Source: a sulfur-oxidizing endosymbiont of Gigantopelta aegis
GTDB taxonomy: Bacteria; Pseudomonadota; Gammaproteobacteria; GRL18
NCBI RefSeq assembly: GCF_016097415.1
Contig: NZ_JAEHGE010000001.1
Location: forward strand, 3,414,857-3,478,856
Direction: 5' to 3'
DNA: 64,000 nucleotides
Both the position numbers and the translations under genes were made by a program. Numbering within the stretch: position 1 is the first letter of the stretch; the number at the start of each line of letters is the position of its first letter. This document shows, piece after piece, positions 17,934 through 26,879 of this stretch. A model generated the notes under the pieces. It did no database searches. It saw nothing but the letters and a program-made list of their open reading frames with translations, and was not told the origin of the DNA.

Positions 17934-18797
17934 TTAAGCTATTTCCTGCTGTATTTCATAATCGACTGGTGACAAATAATCATTAGCCGAATGAAGTCGC
18001 TCCCGATTATAAAATACCTCAATATATTCAAATATTGCCTGCTTTGCTTCTACTCTGGTTTTGAATCGACAATGGTGCGTCAATTCAGTTTTCAAACTAT
18101 GAAAGAAGCTCTCTGATACAGCATTGTCCCAGCAATTTCCTTTGCGGCTCATAGACTGAATTATGTTATGATCCGACAATATTTTTCTATGACTATCAGA
18201 GGCATATTTGCTACCTCGGTCAGTATGCCAAAGCAATCCATCCATTGGTTTACGCTTCCATATGGCCATCAGTAAAGCATCATTGACTAGCTTGGCTTTC
18301 ATTCGCTCATCCATCGACCAGCCAACAATTTGCCTAGAGAATAAGTCAATGACAACCGCTAAATATAACCAGCCTTCCTTGGTGGCAATATAGGTAATAT
18401 CACCCACATAGTAGCGATCAGGTTGAGAGACAGTAAACTCTCTTTCCAGTAAATTTGGAGATATACGCTTATTATGCTTGGAATTAGTCGTCGCTTTAAA
18501 GCGTCTCTTCGTTTTACAAAACAAACCGGCTTTTTTCATTAATCGACCAATTCTCCGGCGGCTTATATGAACGCCTTTTTCAGCCAGTTTTCTTTTTAAG
18601 ACGACGGGTTCCATAAGTCTTGCGACTGTCTTCAAACAGTTTTTTAGCTGCTCAGTAAGCGCTTCATTTTCTTTCTCTCTATCCGTTTTAGGAGAGCTAA
18701 CCCAATCATAATAGCAACTACGGGAAACATCCATAAAACGGCACAGAATCGTTACCGGGTAATCTTTAGCCTGATCAGTTATCCATGCGTACTTCAC
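17934..18797 (-). CDS. ISb OrfB, DDE transposase (open in this copy)
   Basis: 287 residues with HTH_21-like N-part ([18 protein letters not shown]) and DDE core: [34 protein letters not shown] and [16 protein letters not shown]. The stretch [13 protein letters not shown] is out of frame; the true reading [12 protein letters not shown] appears in the -1 frame between A_AAA_AAC (CTA AAA AAC) and a downstream A-run. In this copy the second run is one A longer than in copies D and E, which restores the frame and keeps the ORF open. Function of the resulting protein is doubtful because 20 conserved residues are replaced. Confidence 0.85.
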   Translation of the reverse strand: MKYAWITDQAKDYPVTILCRFMDVSRSCYYDWVSSPKTDREKENEALTEQLKNCLKTVARLMEPVVLKRKLAEKGVHISRRRIGRLMKKAGLFCKTKRRFKATTNSKHNKRISPNLLEREFTVSQPDRYYVGDITYIATKEGWLYLAVVIDLFSRQIVGWSMDERMKAKLVNDALLMAIWKRKPMDGLLWHTDRGSKYASDSHRKILSDHNIIQSMSRKGNCWDNAVSESFFHSLKTELTHHCRFKTRVEAKQAIFEYIEVFYNRERLHSANDYLSPVDYEIQQEIA

Positions 18798-19095
18798 AAA
18801 GTTTCCCTTGCAAAGTACGCTGTGGCCTTTTTAATAAATCACGCTCCTGAATCACTTTTGCCAATTCTTTTTTCAGACGTTTTACTTCATCATAAATGTG
18901 TTCATCACTTCTATTGGCTACCGTCTTCACCGGTTTGGAATATTTACTGATCCAGGTATGTAGAGTATTTACATTAACACCTAGCTCCCTGGCAGTCTGA
19001 GAAACGGGTTGATCCGTCTCATTAGCTAATTTGACAGCTGATTCTTTAAATTCTGATGTATAGCTTTTATTCGGTTTTTTTGTTTGATCATTCAT
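18775..19095 (-). CDS. ISb OrfA (IS3-family HTH protein)
   Basis: 106 residues: an HTH_Tnp_1 domain ([39 protein letters not shown]) and a leucine-zipper-like helix ([20 protein letters not shown]). It binds the IS ends. The last 20 residues ([11 protein letters not shown]...) look like a wrong-frame tail: one more A in the run before GGCCACAG would read [14 protein letters not shown] and stop, as in typical OrfA. All four near-complete copies share the shorter run. It overlaps orfB by 23 bp, the usual place for -1 frameshifting in IS3 elements. Confidence 0.85.
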   Translation of the reverse strand: MNDQTKKPNKSYTSEFKESAVKLANETDQPVSQTARELGVNVNTLHTWISKYSKPVKTVANRSDEHIYDEVKRLKKELAKVIQERDLLKRPQRTLQGKLCEVRMDN

Positions 19096-19161
19096 TTTAG
19101 GTCACACTTTTTATCTTTTAGTTATTTTAAGTTGTGTGTCCGGTTAAGTATAGCCACATTA

Positions 19162-19397
19162 GCTTCAAGTGCATCATTTGCTAAAAACGTTGAATCAAAA
19201 TAATAGAATGACAATCCATTCAATACCTTCGTAGCATGAGTATTAATCGAGCTAAGCAGATCATCATTATAAACTCTGAAAGGGACAGTCAAACCGTTTT
19301 TTACAAACTCAAGGCTCCTATTGCTTCTAACTAAAATGGCGATTTCTGATAATGAAGAGGCTAAACCATCATCAATTAGCTTATTTATAGTGTATTA
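19162..19397 (-). pseudogene. Remnant resembling a UvrD-type helicase segment
   Basis: The reverse strand is open for about 78 codons with sense-looking peptide: KLIDDGLASSLSEIAILVRS followed by NRSLEFVKNGLTVPFRVYND. The ExAxLVRSNR...L...G string resembles motif regions of UvrD/Rep-like helicase C-halves. It has no start or stop of its own and is cut by ISb on one side and by a 26-bp tandem repeat on the other. Short length makes the family call tentative. Confidence 0.3.
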
Positions 19398-19446
19398 GGT
19401 GGGTGGCTATAAATGTATTATTAGGTGGGTGGCTATAAATGTATTA
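19395..19446. repeat. Perfect 26-bp tandem duplication
   Basis: TTAGGTGGGTGGCTATAAAT-containing unit of 26 bp occurs twice in a row (19395-19420, 19421-19446) at the junction between the helicase remnant and the PIN toxin 3' part. Confidence 0.9.
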
Positions 19447-19483
19447 CTAACGCTAATGATATTTTCTGGTTATGATTTTTATC

Positions 19484-19761
19484 TTAAGAAATTGAAATAA
19501 TTCCCCACAATTCATCAGGAGTATAAATGGGTAATTTGGCTTGCTTATAATCCTTTGTATTTCTTGTAACCAAACCATTTACACCGCAACACTCACCAGA
19601 ATAATATTGAACTGCATCTTCAAAATCTCTGAATCCAGATTTGAGAGACATATTAAGCACCTTTGTGTTAACTTCTGAGATTTTAAATATATTTAGTAAT
19701 TTTTCTATCTCTATTCTTGCTGCACTTCGATTTGTTTGTTTCGAGATTAGATAGTCTAATG
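19484..19761 (-). pseudogene. PIN-domain toxin, C-terminal part (split by ISb copy C)
   Basis: The reverse strand from the ISb junction reads LDYLISKQTNRSAARIEIEK, then GFRDFEDAVQYYSGECCGVN and LVTRNTKDYKQAKLPIYTPDEL: the second half of a PIN RNase, with the acidic residues of FEDA and TRNTKD. Its first half is at 24624-24766. Removing the 4.9-kb insert and one AATG target copy gives a continuous 138-residue protein (TTITTLDYLISKQ across the join). Apparent upstream codons (MCPVKYSH) are IS sequence. The partner antitoxin is intact at 24763-24999. Confidence 0.85.
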
Positions 19762-19827
19762 TAATGTGGCTATACTTAACCGGACACACAACTTAAAATA
19801 ACTAAAAGATAAAAAGTGTGACCTAAA

Positions 19828-20585
19828 ATGAATGATCAAACAAAAAAAACCGAATAAAAGCTATACATCAGAATTTAAAGAATCAGCTGTCAAATTAGCT
19901 AATGAGACGGATCAACCTGTTTCTCAGACTGCCAGGGAGCTAGGTGTTAATGTAAATACTCTACATACCTGGATCAGTAAATATTCCAAACCGGTGAAGA
20001 CGGTAGCCAATAGAAGTGATGAACACATTTATGATGAAGTAAAACGTCTGAAAAAAGAATTGGCAAAAGTGATTCAGGAGCGTGATTTATTAAAAAGGCC
20101 ACAGCGTACTTTGCAAGGGAAACTTTGTGAAGTACGCATGGATAACTGATCAGGCTAAAGATTACCCGGTAACGATTCTGTGCCGTTTTATGGATGTTTC
20201 CCGTAGTTGCTATTATGATTGGGTTAGCTCTCCTAAAACGGATAGAGAGAAAGAAAATGAAGCGCTTACTGAGCAGCTAAAAAACTGTTTGAAGACAGTC
20301 GCAAGACTTATGGAACCCGTCGTCTTAAAAAGAAAACTGGCTGAAAAAGGCGTTCATATAAGCCGCCGGAGAATTGGTCGATTAATGAAAAAAGCCGGTT
20401 TGTTTTGTAAAACGAAGAGACGCTTTAAAGCGACGACTAATTCCAAGCATAATAAGCGTATATCTCCAAATTTACTGGAAAGAGAGTTTACTGTCTCTCA
20501 ACCTGATCGCTACTATGTGGGTGATATTACCTATATTGCCACCAAGGAAGGCTGGTTATATTTAGCGGTTGTCATTGACTTATTC
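19828..20585 (+). pseudogene. ISb copy C transposase genes, 5' portion
   Basis: orfA starts at 19828 but has an extra A after ATGAATGATCAAAC (A8 against A7 in other copies), shifting the frame after five codons. The orfB portion from 20127 reads through [10 protein letters not shown] and is cut by the IS66 insertion at 20585. The 3' portion lies at 23929-24327. Confidence 0.85.
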
Positions 20586-20668
20586 GTAAACGTCAATTAA
20601 AACCCACGTTCACAATAAGCTTCAGTTAGCTCAAACTATGATCTTCAATTCGTAATTTGGAGATACAA

Positions 20669-20991
20669 ATGAGCAACCATTCAAAAGATGCTTCGATGAA
20701 GCAACACATAGAGGCCTGCCAAGCCAGTAACTTAAGCCAGGCAGTTTATTGTCAACAACATAAGATACCCTCTCATATTTTTAGCTATTATCGAAAGAAG
20801 TTGGGTATGTTAGCTCATCAAAACAGGTCAACACCAACAATCAACTCATTCCCATTAATTTACTGGCCAATTCCCCCACAAGCAATGCAATTAAAGTAAG
20901 CCATACCAATGGTTTCAGTTTGGAAATCAATTCTGATACGAACCTGAATCAGCTCAAGTCCATTCTGGATTTGCTCAGGACTGTTTCATGA
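20669..20991 (+). pseudogene. IS66 TnpA (Orf1), frame broken
   Basis: Starts MSNHSKDASMKQHIEACQAS with the HTH-like N-part and SYYRKKLG typical of IS66 Orf1. After about residue 57 the reading leaves frame and stops at 20899. In the adjacent frame it resumes as QLIPINLLANSPTSNAIK and ends at TGA 20989-20991, overlapping the tnpB ATG by 4 bp, the usual translational coupling. A missing base near 20840 explains it. Confidence 0.75.
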
Positions 20992-21343
20992 TAACGGGCA
21001 TCACAGTCAATCAGGTTTATCTGGTTTCTGGTGTTACCGATATGAGAAAAGCAACCAATGGGCTATCACTGATTGTCTCAGAGCAATTGGAACACAATCC
21101 CTTTGATGGCAGTGTCTTTGTTTTTTGTAATCGTCAGCGAGATAAACTTAAAATACTGTACTGGGAGCGTAATGGTTTCTGGCTTTACTATCGTACACTT
21201 GAAAAGGGAAATTCCAGTGGCCGATGGAAAAAGAACAACCCACTCTTTCGTTAACACTGAGAGAATTACAGTGGTTACTGGATGGTTTATCTTGCACACA
21301 ACACCATGCTCACCCTGAAATTCATGGTCTGGAAAACAACTAA
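20988..21343 (+). pseudogene. IS66 TnpB (Orf2), frame broken near the end
   Basis: MITGITVNQVYLVSGVTDMR followed by DGSVFVFCNRQRDKLKILYW is the IS66 Orf2 signature. The frame ends early at 21254; one more A at GGGAAATTCC (near 21210) reads LEKGKFQWPMEKEQPTLSLT and ends with HPEIHGLENN at 21343. Confidence 0.85.
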
Positions 21344-21417
21344 AAAAGTCCCTTTAGATGCGCATTAAACAGAATAAATACAAGCATTTAACGCTCATTT
21401 TTAGTATAATATAACGC

Positions 21418-22950
21418 ATGAGTTCAACAGACAAAAATACTACCAGAAGAGATACCAACGCTCAAAAACAGGGTGCTTGAACTCCAGTCAAAAGTGGACT
21501 GGTATGAGGAACAATTTCGTCTGTTGCAACACAAACGGTTTGGTACTTCCAGTGAAAAAGAAGCCCACCCCGACTTCTTTAATGAGGCAGAAACGTTCGC
21601 CGAAGAAGCACCGGAAGTCCGTGAAACCATTACTTATGAGCGTAAAAAGCCCGGTCGTAAGCCTTTACCTAAAGACCTACCTCGTAAAGTTGTTCGTCAT
21701 GAGTTATCTGAAGCAGAACAAGTCTGTGACTGCGGTCATCACTTGCATGAAATTGGTGAAGAGACCTCAGAGCAACTGGAAATTGTTCCTGCTCAGGTAT
21801 ATGTTGTAGAACATGTTCAGGTTAAATATGCCTGTCGTGCTTGTGAGGAAGGCGTTAAAACTGCTCCTAAGCCTGCACAGCCCATTCCTAGAAGTTTTGC
21901 ATCACCCAGCCTGCTGGCCTATATCATTGTTTCTAAATTCCTAGACAGCTTGCCTCTCTATCGACAGGAAGCGATATTTAAACGCTATAAGATAACACTT
22001 TCCAGAGCCAGTATGTCCAACTGGGTGCTTAAATCAGCTGAATTACTCAAACCCTTTTATAATCGGTTGTTGTATTATCTCATTAGGCAGAAAATCATCC
22101 AGGCCGATGAAACAACGATGCGAGTGATCCATGATGGACGTGAGAATTGCCCTAAATCTTATATGTGGCTCTATCAAAGTGGCGGCTATCATTCCAAGTG
22201 TCCCATTGTTTTGTATGAGTATCAGCCTACTCGTGCAGGCCAACATGCCAAAACCTTTTTAACGGGGTTTTCAGGTTACCTGCAAACGGATGGCTTTCCC
22301 GGTTATCATATATTCGAAAATGAGAACAGTGAAGTCACTTTATTAGGCTGCATGGCACATGCTCGTCGCAAGTTCCATGATGCCTTAAAAGCATTACCCA
22401 AGAACAGTCAGAAAAAGCCTGGCATGGTACAAATGGCGATCAGTAAAATTGCTAAATTGTATGCGATTGAAAAACAAATCAAACCGCTCAATGCTGAACA
22501 ACGTTACCTGATCCGTCAGGAAAAAAGCAAACCACTACTGGATGACTTAAAAAAAAGTGGTGTGATGATAAAGTGACTAAAACAACAAAAGACAGTAAGT
22601 TGGGTGTCGCTATTCGTTATGTGATCAATCAATGGAAGTATCTGACTGTCTATCTTGAAGAGGGCAACCTCCAGATTGATAATAATATGGCAGAGCGGCG
22701 GATCAAACCCTTTGTGATTGGGCGCAAAAACTGGGTCATGAACCAAAATCCTCGTGGTGCTGAGGCCAGTGCTATTTTATATTCAATCGTGCAAACAGCG
22801 AAAGCAAACAACCTAGAGCCCTTTGCCTTTTTAACACACATTCTGACTGAGTTACCTAAGCTGGGCAGGCATTATGATGATGAGGCTTTAGAGCAATTGT
22901 TGCCATGGAATTTGACTGAAAAAATTCAGCCTTTAAATAAAGTGGAATGA
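21418..22950 (+). pseudogene. IS66 transposase TnpC, two frame breaks
   Basis: The likely start is ATG 21418 (MSSTD); the A-run that follows has one base too many for the frame LPEEIPTLKNRVLELQ. The core is clear: zinc-binding CDCGHHLHEIGEE...CRACEEG, DDE segments IIQADETTMRVIHDG and LLGCMAHARRKFHDAL, and EEGNLQIDNNMAERRIKPFV with the catalytic Glu. A second break lies at the eight-A run near 22550-22558, where a ninth A would read LKKKWCDDKVTKTT. It ends in a C-terminal IS66 domain at 22950. Confidence 0.88.
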
Positions 22951-22980
22951 TACGTCAACGTGGGAAGTTTTGACGTATAC

Positions 22981-23920
22981 GAATTACTCAAACCCTTTTA
23001 TAATCGGTTGTTGTATTATCTCATTAGGCAGAAAATCATCCAGGCCGATGAAACAACGATGCGAGTGATCCATGATGGACGTGAGAATTGCCCTAAATCT
23101 TATATGTGGCTCTATCAAAGTGGCGGCTATCATTCCAAGTGTCCCATTGTTTTGTATGAGTATCAGCCTACTCGTGCAGGCCAACATGCCAAAACCTTTT
23201 TAACGGGGTTTTCAGGTTACCTGCAAACGGATGGCTTTCCCGGTTATCATATATTCGAAAATGAGAACAGTGAAGTCACTTTATTAGGCTGCATGGCACA
23301 TGCTCGTCGCAAGTTCCATGATGCCTTAAAAGCATTACCCAAGAACAGTCAGAAAAAGCCTGGCATGGTACAAATGGCGATCAGTAAAATTGCTAAATTG
23401 TATGCGATTGAAAAACAAATCAAACCGCTCAATGCTGAACAACGTTACCTGATCCGTCAGGAAAAAAGCAAACCACTACTGGATGACTAAAAAAAAGTGG
23501 TGTGATGATAAAGTGACTAAAACAACAAAAGACAGTAAGTTGGGTGTCGCTATTCGTTATGTGATCAATCAATGGAAGTATCTGACTGTCTATCTTGAAG
23601 AGGGCAACCTCCAGATTGATAATAATATGGCAGAGCGGCGGATCAAACCCTTTGTGATTGGGCGCAAAAACTGGGTCATGAACCAAAATCCTCGTGGTGC
23701 TGAGGCCAGTGCTATTTTATATTCAATCGTGCAAACAGCGAAAGCAAACAACCTAGAGCCCTTTGCCTTTTTAACACACATTCTGACTGAGTTACCTAAG
23801 CTGGGCAGGCATTATGATGATGAGGCTTTAGAGCAATTGTTGCCATGGAATTTGACTGAAAAAATTCAGCCTTTAAATAAAGTGGAATGATACGTCAACG
23901 TGGGAAGTTTTGACGTATAC
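22981..23920 (+). repeat. Tandem duplication of the IS66 3' end (940 bp)
   Basis: This repeats 22040-22980 almost exactly (one T fewer near 23488), joining the IS66 right end GACGTATAC directly to GAATTACTCAAACCC from inside tnpC. It contains partial transposase frames (22960-23490 and 23483-23890) that lack the N-terminal half and are unlikely to be functional. Confidence 0.93.
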
Positions 23921-23928
23921 ACTTATTC

Positions 23929-24327
23929 TCTAGGCAAATTGTTGGCTGGTCGATGGATGAGCGAATGAAAGCCAAGCTAGTCAATGATGCTTTACTGATG
24001 GCCATATGGAAGCGTAAACCAATGGATGGATTGCTTTGGCATACTGACCGAGGTAGCCAATATGCCTCTGATAGTCATAGAAAAATATTGTCGGATCATA
24101 ACATAATTCAGTCTATGAGCCGCAAAGGAAATTGCTGGGACAATGCTGTATCAGAGAGCTTCTTTCATAGTTTGAAAACTGAATTGACGCACCATTGTCG
24201 ATTCAAAACCAGAGTAGAAGCAAAGCAGGCAATATTTGAATATATTGAGGTATTTTATAATCGGGAGCGACTTCATTCGGCTAATGATTATTTGTCACCA
24301 GTCGATTATGAATACAGCAGGAAATAG
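23929..24327 (+). pseudogene. ISb copy C transposase, 3' portion
   Basis: Continues OrfB after the IS66 insertion: [46 protein letters not shown]. The last residues differ (YEYSRK) because GAATACAG has one A fewer than other copies. Confidence 0.85.
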
Positions 24328-24623
24328 CTTAAATCGATTGATTGAAGAGGGGTAAAAGGCGACATAAATGCCGCCCATTACCGTTGACGGCCATCGGCTC
24401 CTCAGCCTGTGCCGTGAAGATATTGTAACAGGATCATTACCGTTGTGAAAATACCTTGGGTGAATGGAACGGCTCTATCGTTCCAGAGGGCAAAGCCCTT
24501 TCTCTTCATCTGTTTAAAGTTAACATGAGAAACTAAAATGATAGGAAATACAAAATGACAAAAATCACTTGAAACAGCCAAAAAAATATTTAGAAAACTG
24601 TCCGGAAAAGTGTTGACACATCA

Positions 24624-24766
24624 AATGTTGTAATAGTCGTTGCACACAAATAACCTTCAATGTTATTGTTCTCTACAGAGCTAACAATATTAGCTGACAG
24701 CTCAACAAAGGGCTCTCTGTTTAATAAAACATCAAGAATAATATTAGTGTCAAATACTATCTTCAA
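24624..24766 (-). pseudogene. PIN-domain toxin, N-terminal part
   Basis: From a TTG at 24766 that overlaps the antitoxin stop (TTGA), the reverse strand reads KIVFDTNIILDVLLNREPFV, the first strand and first catalytic Asp of a PIN RNase, up to the ISb junction. It joins the 19484-19761 piece. A TTG start and overlap with the antitoxin suggest translational coupling. Confidence 0.85.
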
Positions 24767-24999
24767 AGGTATTTTTCCTCTAAATGTTTTTTATAATCAT
24801 TTTTATCAATATTATTGGAGTCTAAAATCCCAATTAATGACTTTGTGATGGGAGATATTCCTGATTTTCCGGCCTGTTGTGTCAACATGTGAAAGTAATC
24901 AGCTACAACTTGAGAAAGTGACTTATCATGTTGTTTTGCATAATCTTTTGCTTCTTGTATCAAAGAGTCTTCTAGTCTGAGTGTTAATTTTGTTTGCAT
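24763..24999 (-). CDS. Antitoxin of the PIN module (ribbon-helix-helix-like)
   Basis: 78 residues beginning MQTKLTLRLEDSLIQEAKDY, followed by AKQHDKSLSQVVADYFHML, a ribbon-helix-helix-like DNA-binding N-part of the DUF6364 type; the acidic/basic C-tail would wrap the PIN toxin. Such antitoxins repress their own operon and neutralise the RNase. It is intact while its toxin is split by ISb, so it is probably expressed alone. It lies in reverse orientation inside the first cassette of the attC array. Confidence 0.8.
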   Translation of the reverse strand: MQTKLTLRLEDSLIQEAKDYAKQHDKSLSQVVADYFHMLTQQAGKSGISPITKSLIGILDSNNIDKNDYKKHLEEKYL

Positions 25000-25100
25000 A
25001 ACTGAACCTCTTGACGTATCAAATAAATATAACTATACGCCAAAAGAAATTAGAAAACAACACGAATATATAAGATCAGGGATTTGTGTATATTTTGATC

Positions 25101-25184
25101 ATAACGCCTAAATCACTGGGAAATTTGTCGTTGGCGTTTTTTCAGCCAATGACAAATTTTTCCATGTGGATTTTCTGGTTAGAC
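25101..25184 (+). other. attC-like site (cassette array site 1)
   Basis: Starts with ATAACGCC and ends with GTTAGAC (25178-25184), which fits the integron GTTRRRY core. Between them GGGAAATTTGTCGTTGGC pairs with GCCAATGACAAATTTTTCC as an imperfect palindrome with unpaired bases. The 5' core is a poorer match than in the later sites. Confidence 0.75.
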
Positions 25185-25230
25185 TGTTCTATATTATGTA
25201 ATAACATTTGTACTAACATAAAAGGCGTTG

Positions 25231-25458
25231 ATGATGTTAAAAGTAAAAGTTACCTCAATTGGCAATTCTATGGGAATTTTACTGCCAAAAGAAGCTCTTA
25301 TCAAGATGAAAGTATCCAAAGGAGATGCTTTGTATCTTGTAGAAAGTCCAGAAGGCTTCACTTTAACACCGTATCAAGAGGATTTTGAAAGCCAAATTGA
25401 AGCGGCTGAAAACATAATGAAACGATACCGAAATACTCTTCATGAGCTAGCTAAATGA
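25231..25458 (+). CDS. AbrB/MazE-type antitoxin
   Basis: 75 residues starting MLKVKVTSIGNSMGILLPKE, the swapped-hairpin AbrB fold seen in MazE-like antitoxins, with an acidic helical tail (QEDFESQIEAAENIMKRYR). It precedes the Doc-type toxin and overlaps it by 4 bp (ATGA), the usual order of an antitoxin-toxin operon. The first ATG, one codon earlier, is equally possible. It is in the forward sense of its cassette. Confidence 0.88.
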   Translation: MMLKVKVTSIGNSMGILLPKEALIKMKVSKGDALYLVESPEGFTLTPYQEDFESQIEAAENIMKRYRNTLHELAK

Positions 25459-25844
25459 GAGAACCTGTTTGGGTACTTGATGAAATTGTTGAATCAGTAC
25501 ACTCCATGCTTTTGGCAGAACATGGGGGTGGAAGTGGAATTCGAGATAAAGCTCTTTTAGATTCTGCAATCGCTAGAGCCAAACAAAAATTTAGCTATGA
25601 TTCAGATGTTTCAATTTTTGATCTTGCTGCCGCTTATAGCTTTGGTATTGCAAAAAATCATCCATTTGTTGATGGAAACAAAAGAACAGATTTCACTATT
25701 GGCACTTTGTTCCTTGAAATTAATGGTTTCAAACTTAATGCAACTGAAGTTGATGCCACTGTCACTTTTGAAAATTTAGCAACAGATATCATTAACGAAA
25801 ATGAACTGTCATCATGGTTCAAGAAATGCTGTATTAAAGTCTAA
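25455..25844 (+). CDS. doc: Doc-type (death-on-curing, Fic fold) toxin
   Basis: 129 residues with the Doc-type Fic motif HPFVDGNKRTD (residues 73-83) in an all-alpha protein starting MREPVWVLDEIVESVHSMLL. In the best studied case (P1 Doc) the enzyme phosphorylates EF-Tu and stops translation. The AbrB-type gene upstream is the cognate antitoxin. The stop codon falls inside the attC site that follows, as is common for cassette genes. Confidence 0.92.
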   Translation: MREPVWVLDEIVESVHSMLLAEHGGGSGIRDKALLDSAIARAKQKFSYDSDVSIFDLAAAYSFGIAKNHPFVDGNKRTDFTIGTLFLEINGFKLNATEVDATVTFENLATDIINENELSSWFKKCCIKV

Positions 25845-25950
25845 CGCCGAGTTCACCAGACCGAAAAGTTACGTAGCTTTTGTGGCATTATAGCGAAGCG
25901 CCACAAAAGGTGCGTAATTTTTTGGGTCTGCGTGCAACGTTTCGTTAGGG
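25839..25950 (+). other. attC site (cassette array site 2)
   Basis: 5' core GTCTAAC (25839-25845, RYYYAAC) and 3' core GTTAGGG (25944-25950). Inside, CAGACC pairs with GGTCTG and TTACGTAGCTTTTGTGGC pairs with GCCACAAAAGGTGCGTAA, with a short loop: the folded structure of an integron attC. The last base of the 3' core departs from the Y of GTTRRRY. Confidence 0.88.
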
Positions 25951-26169
25951 CTGTTGGTTCCAAGAAATATCAACTTTACGATGCTGTGAAATACAATCTC
26001 GAAGATAAAGATTAATTAAGCTTTGATAAGGAACACCTGAATCTTCAGCCATGCTTTTGAAATAATTAATTACATCTTCACCTAGCCTCATTGTTACAGG
26101 TTTCTTTAGTTTTGATGCATATGGATTTTTACGTGACTTCATTTTAGACAAATCATATTCTTTTTTCAT
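25945..26169 (-). CDS. brnA: BrnA-family antitoxin
   Basis: 74 residues: MKKEYDLSKMKSRKNPYASK then VTMRLGEDVINYFKSMAEDS and GVPYQSLINLYLRDC, the ribbon-helix-helix BrnA family. BrnA neutralises BrnT and represses the promoter. It follows brnT with a 4-bp overlap (toxin first, the reverse of most modules but normal for BrnTA). The stop codon is formed at the cassette junction inside the preceding attC. Confidence 0.88.
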   Translation of the reverse strand: MKKEYDLSKMKSRKNPYASKLKKPVTMRLGEDVINYFKSMAEDSGVPYQSLINLYLRDCISQHRKVDISWNQQP

Positions 26170-26453
26170 GATGTTTCACCTTGATACAGCTTTCGCTCTT
26201 TTGCGGTTGCTTTACGAGCTGATATGATTCGAATGAGATTACCTGAGTCTTTTTCACAATGACAAATAAGCAGTATTCGTGATTGATTGCTATGACCAAG
26301 TATTAGAAACCTATCTTCTTCTCCTGAATTTTCATCATCAAAGAATTGAATAGCGAAATCATCGTAGAATACTGACTGCGCCTCTTCGAAGGTTACGCCA
26401 TGTTTTCTTTTGTTTGATGGTGCTTTTGAGGGATTCCATTCGAATTCAATCAT
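26166..26453 (-). CDS. brnT: BrnT-family toxin (RNase)
   Basis: 95 residues starting MIEFEWNPSKAPSNKRKHGV, with FEEAQSVFYDD and RILLICHCEKDSGNLIRIIS, then ARKATAKERKLYQ: the RelE-like BrnT fold, with the usual WD/NP...K..KHGV..EEA signature. BrnT cleaves RNA and inhibits translation. Transcribed against the attC direction, so it must have its own promoter, in the 26454-26502 spacer. Confidence 0.92.
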   Translation of the reverse strand: MIEFEWNPSKAPSNKRKHGVTFEEAQSVFYDDFAIQFFDDENSGEEDRFLILGHSNQSRILLICHCEKDSGNLIRIISARKATAKERKLYQGETS

Positions 26454-26502
26454 AAATACATTGTATTTACATTAACAGAAATGTCAAGATGTGGTTTTAT
26501 AG

Positions 26503-26632
26503 CCCTAACGCCTATTTCAATTGACACAGGGACAAGGAAAGACTTTGTAAAAAAAGTTTTCCTTTCAAATCCACTCGGTTTATTTTTAAAAATCGCTAAG
26601 TCCCTGAGATCCATTGCAAATTTTGGTTAGAA
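26503..26632 (+). other. attC-like site (cassette array site 3)
   Basis: CCCTAAC (26503-26509) and GTTAGAA (26626-26632) are near-core sequences. CTAAC/GTTAG, GGGAC/GTCCC and AAGGAAA/TTTCCTT pair in nested order. Both cores miss the consensus by a base, and the arms are less regular than in sites 2 and 4. Confidence 0.6.
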
Positions 26633-26633
26633 T

Positions 26634-26858
26634 TTAATTTTGTGATGCAACTAGAAATAAAACCCCGACTCCAAACAATTGAATAAAAAATGGTTTTTTT
26701 GCAATATCCCAATGAAGTATTATAAAAACAAGTGCAACCGGACTTATTAACAGACAAGCCAAACCCCAAATAATTCCTACTTTAAAAGCTTCAATTAGCA
26801 ACAGTATTCCACCAACTACAATAATAAATACAGCTATTAATGCTATAATTTCTGACAT
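26634..26858 (-). CDS. Small two-helix membrane protein of unknown function
   Basis: 74 residues, mostly hydrophobic: MSEIIALIAVFIIVVGGILL, IIWGLACLLISPVALVFIIL and QLFGVGVLFLVAS, consistent with two or three membrane segments. It follows the Excalibur-domain gene by 21 bp on the same strand and is in the same cassette. The stop codon lies 7 bp from the cassette boundary. No family recognised. Confidence 0.6.
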   Translation of the reverse strand: MSEIIALIAVFIIVVGGILLLIEAFKVGIIWGLACLLISPVALVFIILHWDIAKKPFFIQLFGVGVLFLVASQN

Positions 26859-26879
26859 TTGTTATTCCTATTCCTATTC

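Larger units (their letters stand above)
17643..19161 (-). mobile_element. ISb copy B (IS3 family), inverted, full length
   Basis: The element runs from TGATGTGTCAACACTTTTCC to GGTTAAGTATAGCCACATTA, 1,519 bp, with imperfect inverted ends. The flanks differ (AAC left, GCT right) and the left neighbour is a truncated ISb in opposite orientation, so a deletion or IS-IS recombination followed insertion. This is the only ISb copy here whose orfB reads without a stop. Confidence 0.9.
20586..22980 (+). mobile_element. IS66-family insertion sequence
   Basis: Left end GTAAACGTCAATTAAAACCC and right end TTGACGTATAC (reverse complement GTATACGTCAA) are imperfect inverted repeats. Length is 2,395 bp with the standard tnpA-tnpB-tnpC order. 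A second copy of the last 940 bp follows directly (22981-23920). An 8-bp target duplication (ACTTATTC) brackets the whole 20586-23920 block, as expected for IS66. Confidence 0.92.
19762..24623 (+). mobile_element. ISb copy C, interrupted by an IS66-type element
   Basis: The ends TAATGTGG (19762) and CACATCA (24623) are those of ISb and are flanked by AATG on both sides (19758-19761 and 24624-24627). ISb sequence runs 19762-20585 and resumes at 23921/23929; the break carries an 8-bp duplication ACTTATTC (20578-20585, 23921-23928) made by the IS66 element. The insertion order is therefore PIN gene, then ISb, then IS66. Confidence 0.93.

Noticed and set aside
19762-19789. N-terminus MCPVKYSH for the PIN fragment
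   Set aside because: These codons are ISb terminal sequence; the true N-terminus is at 24624-24766.
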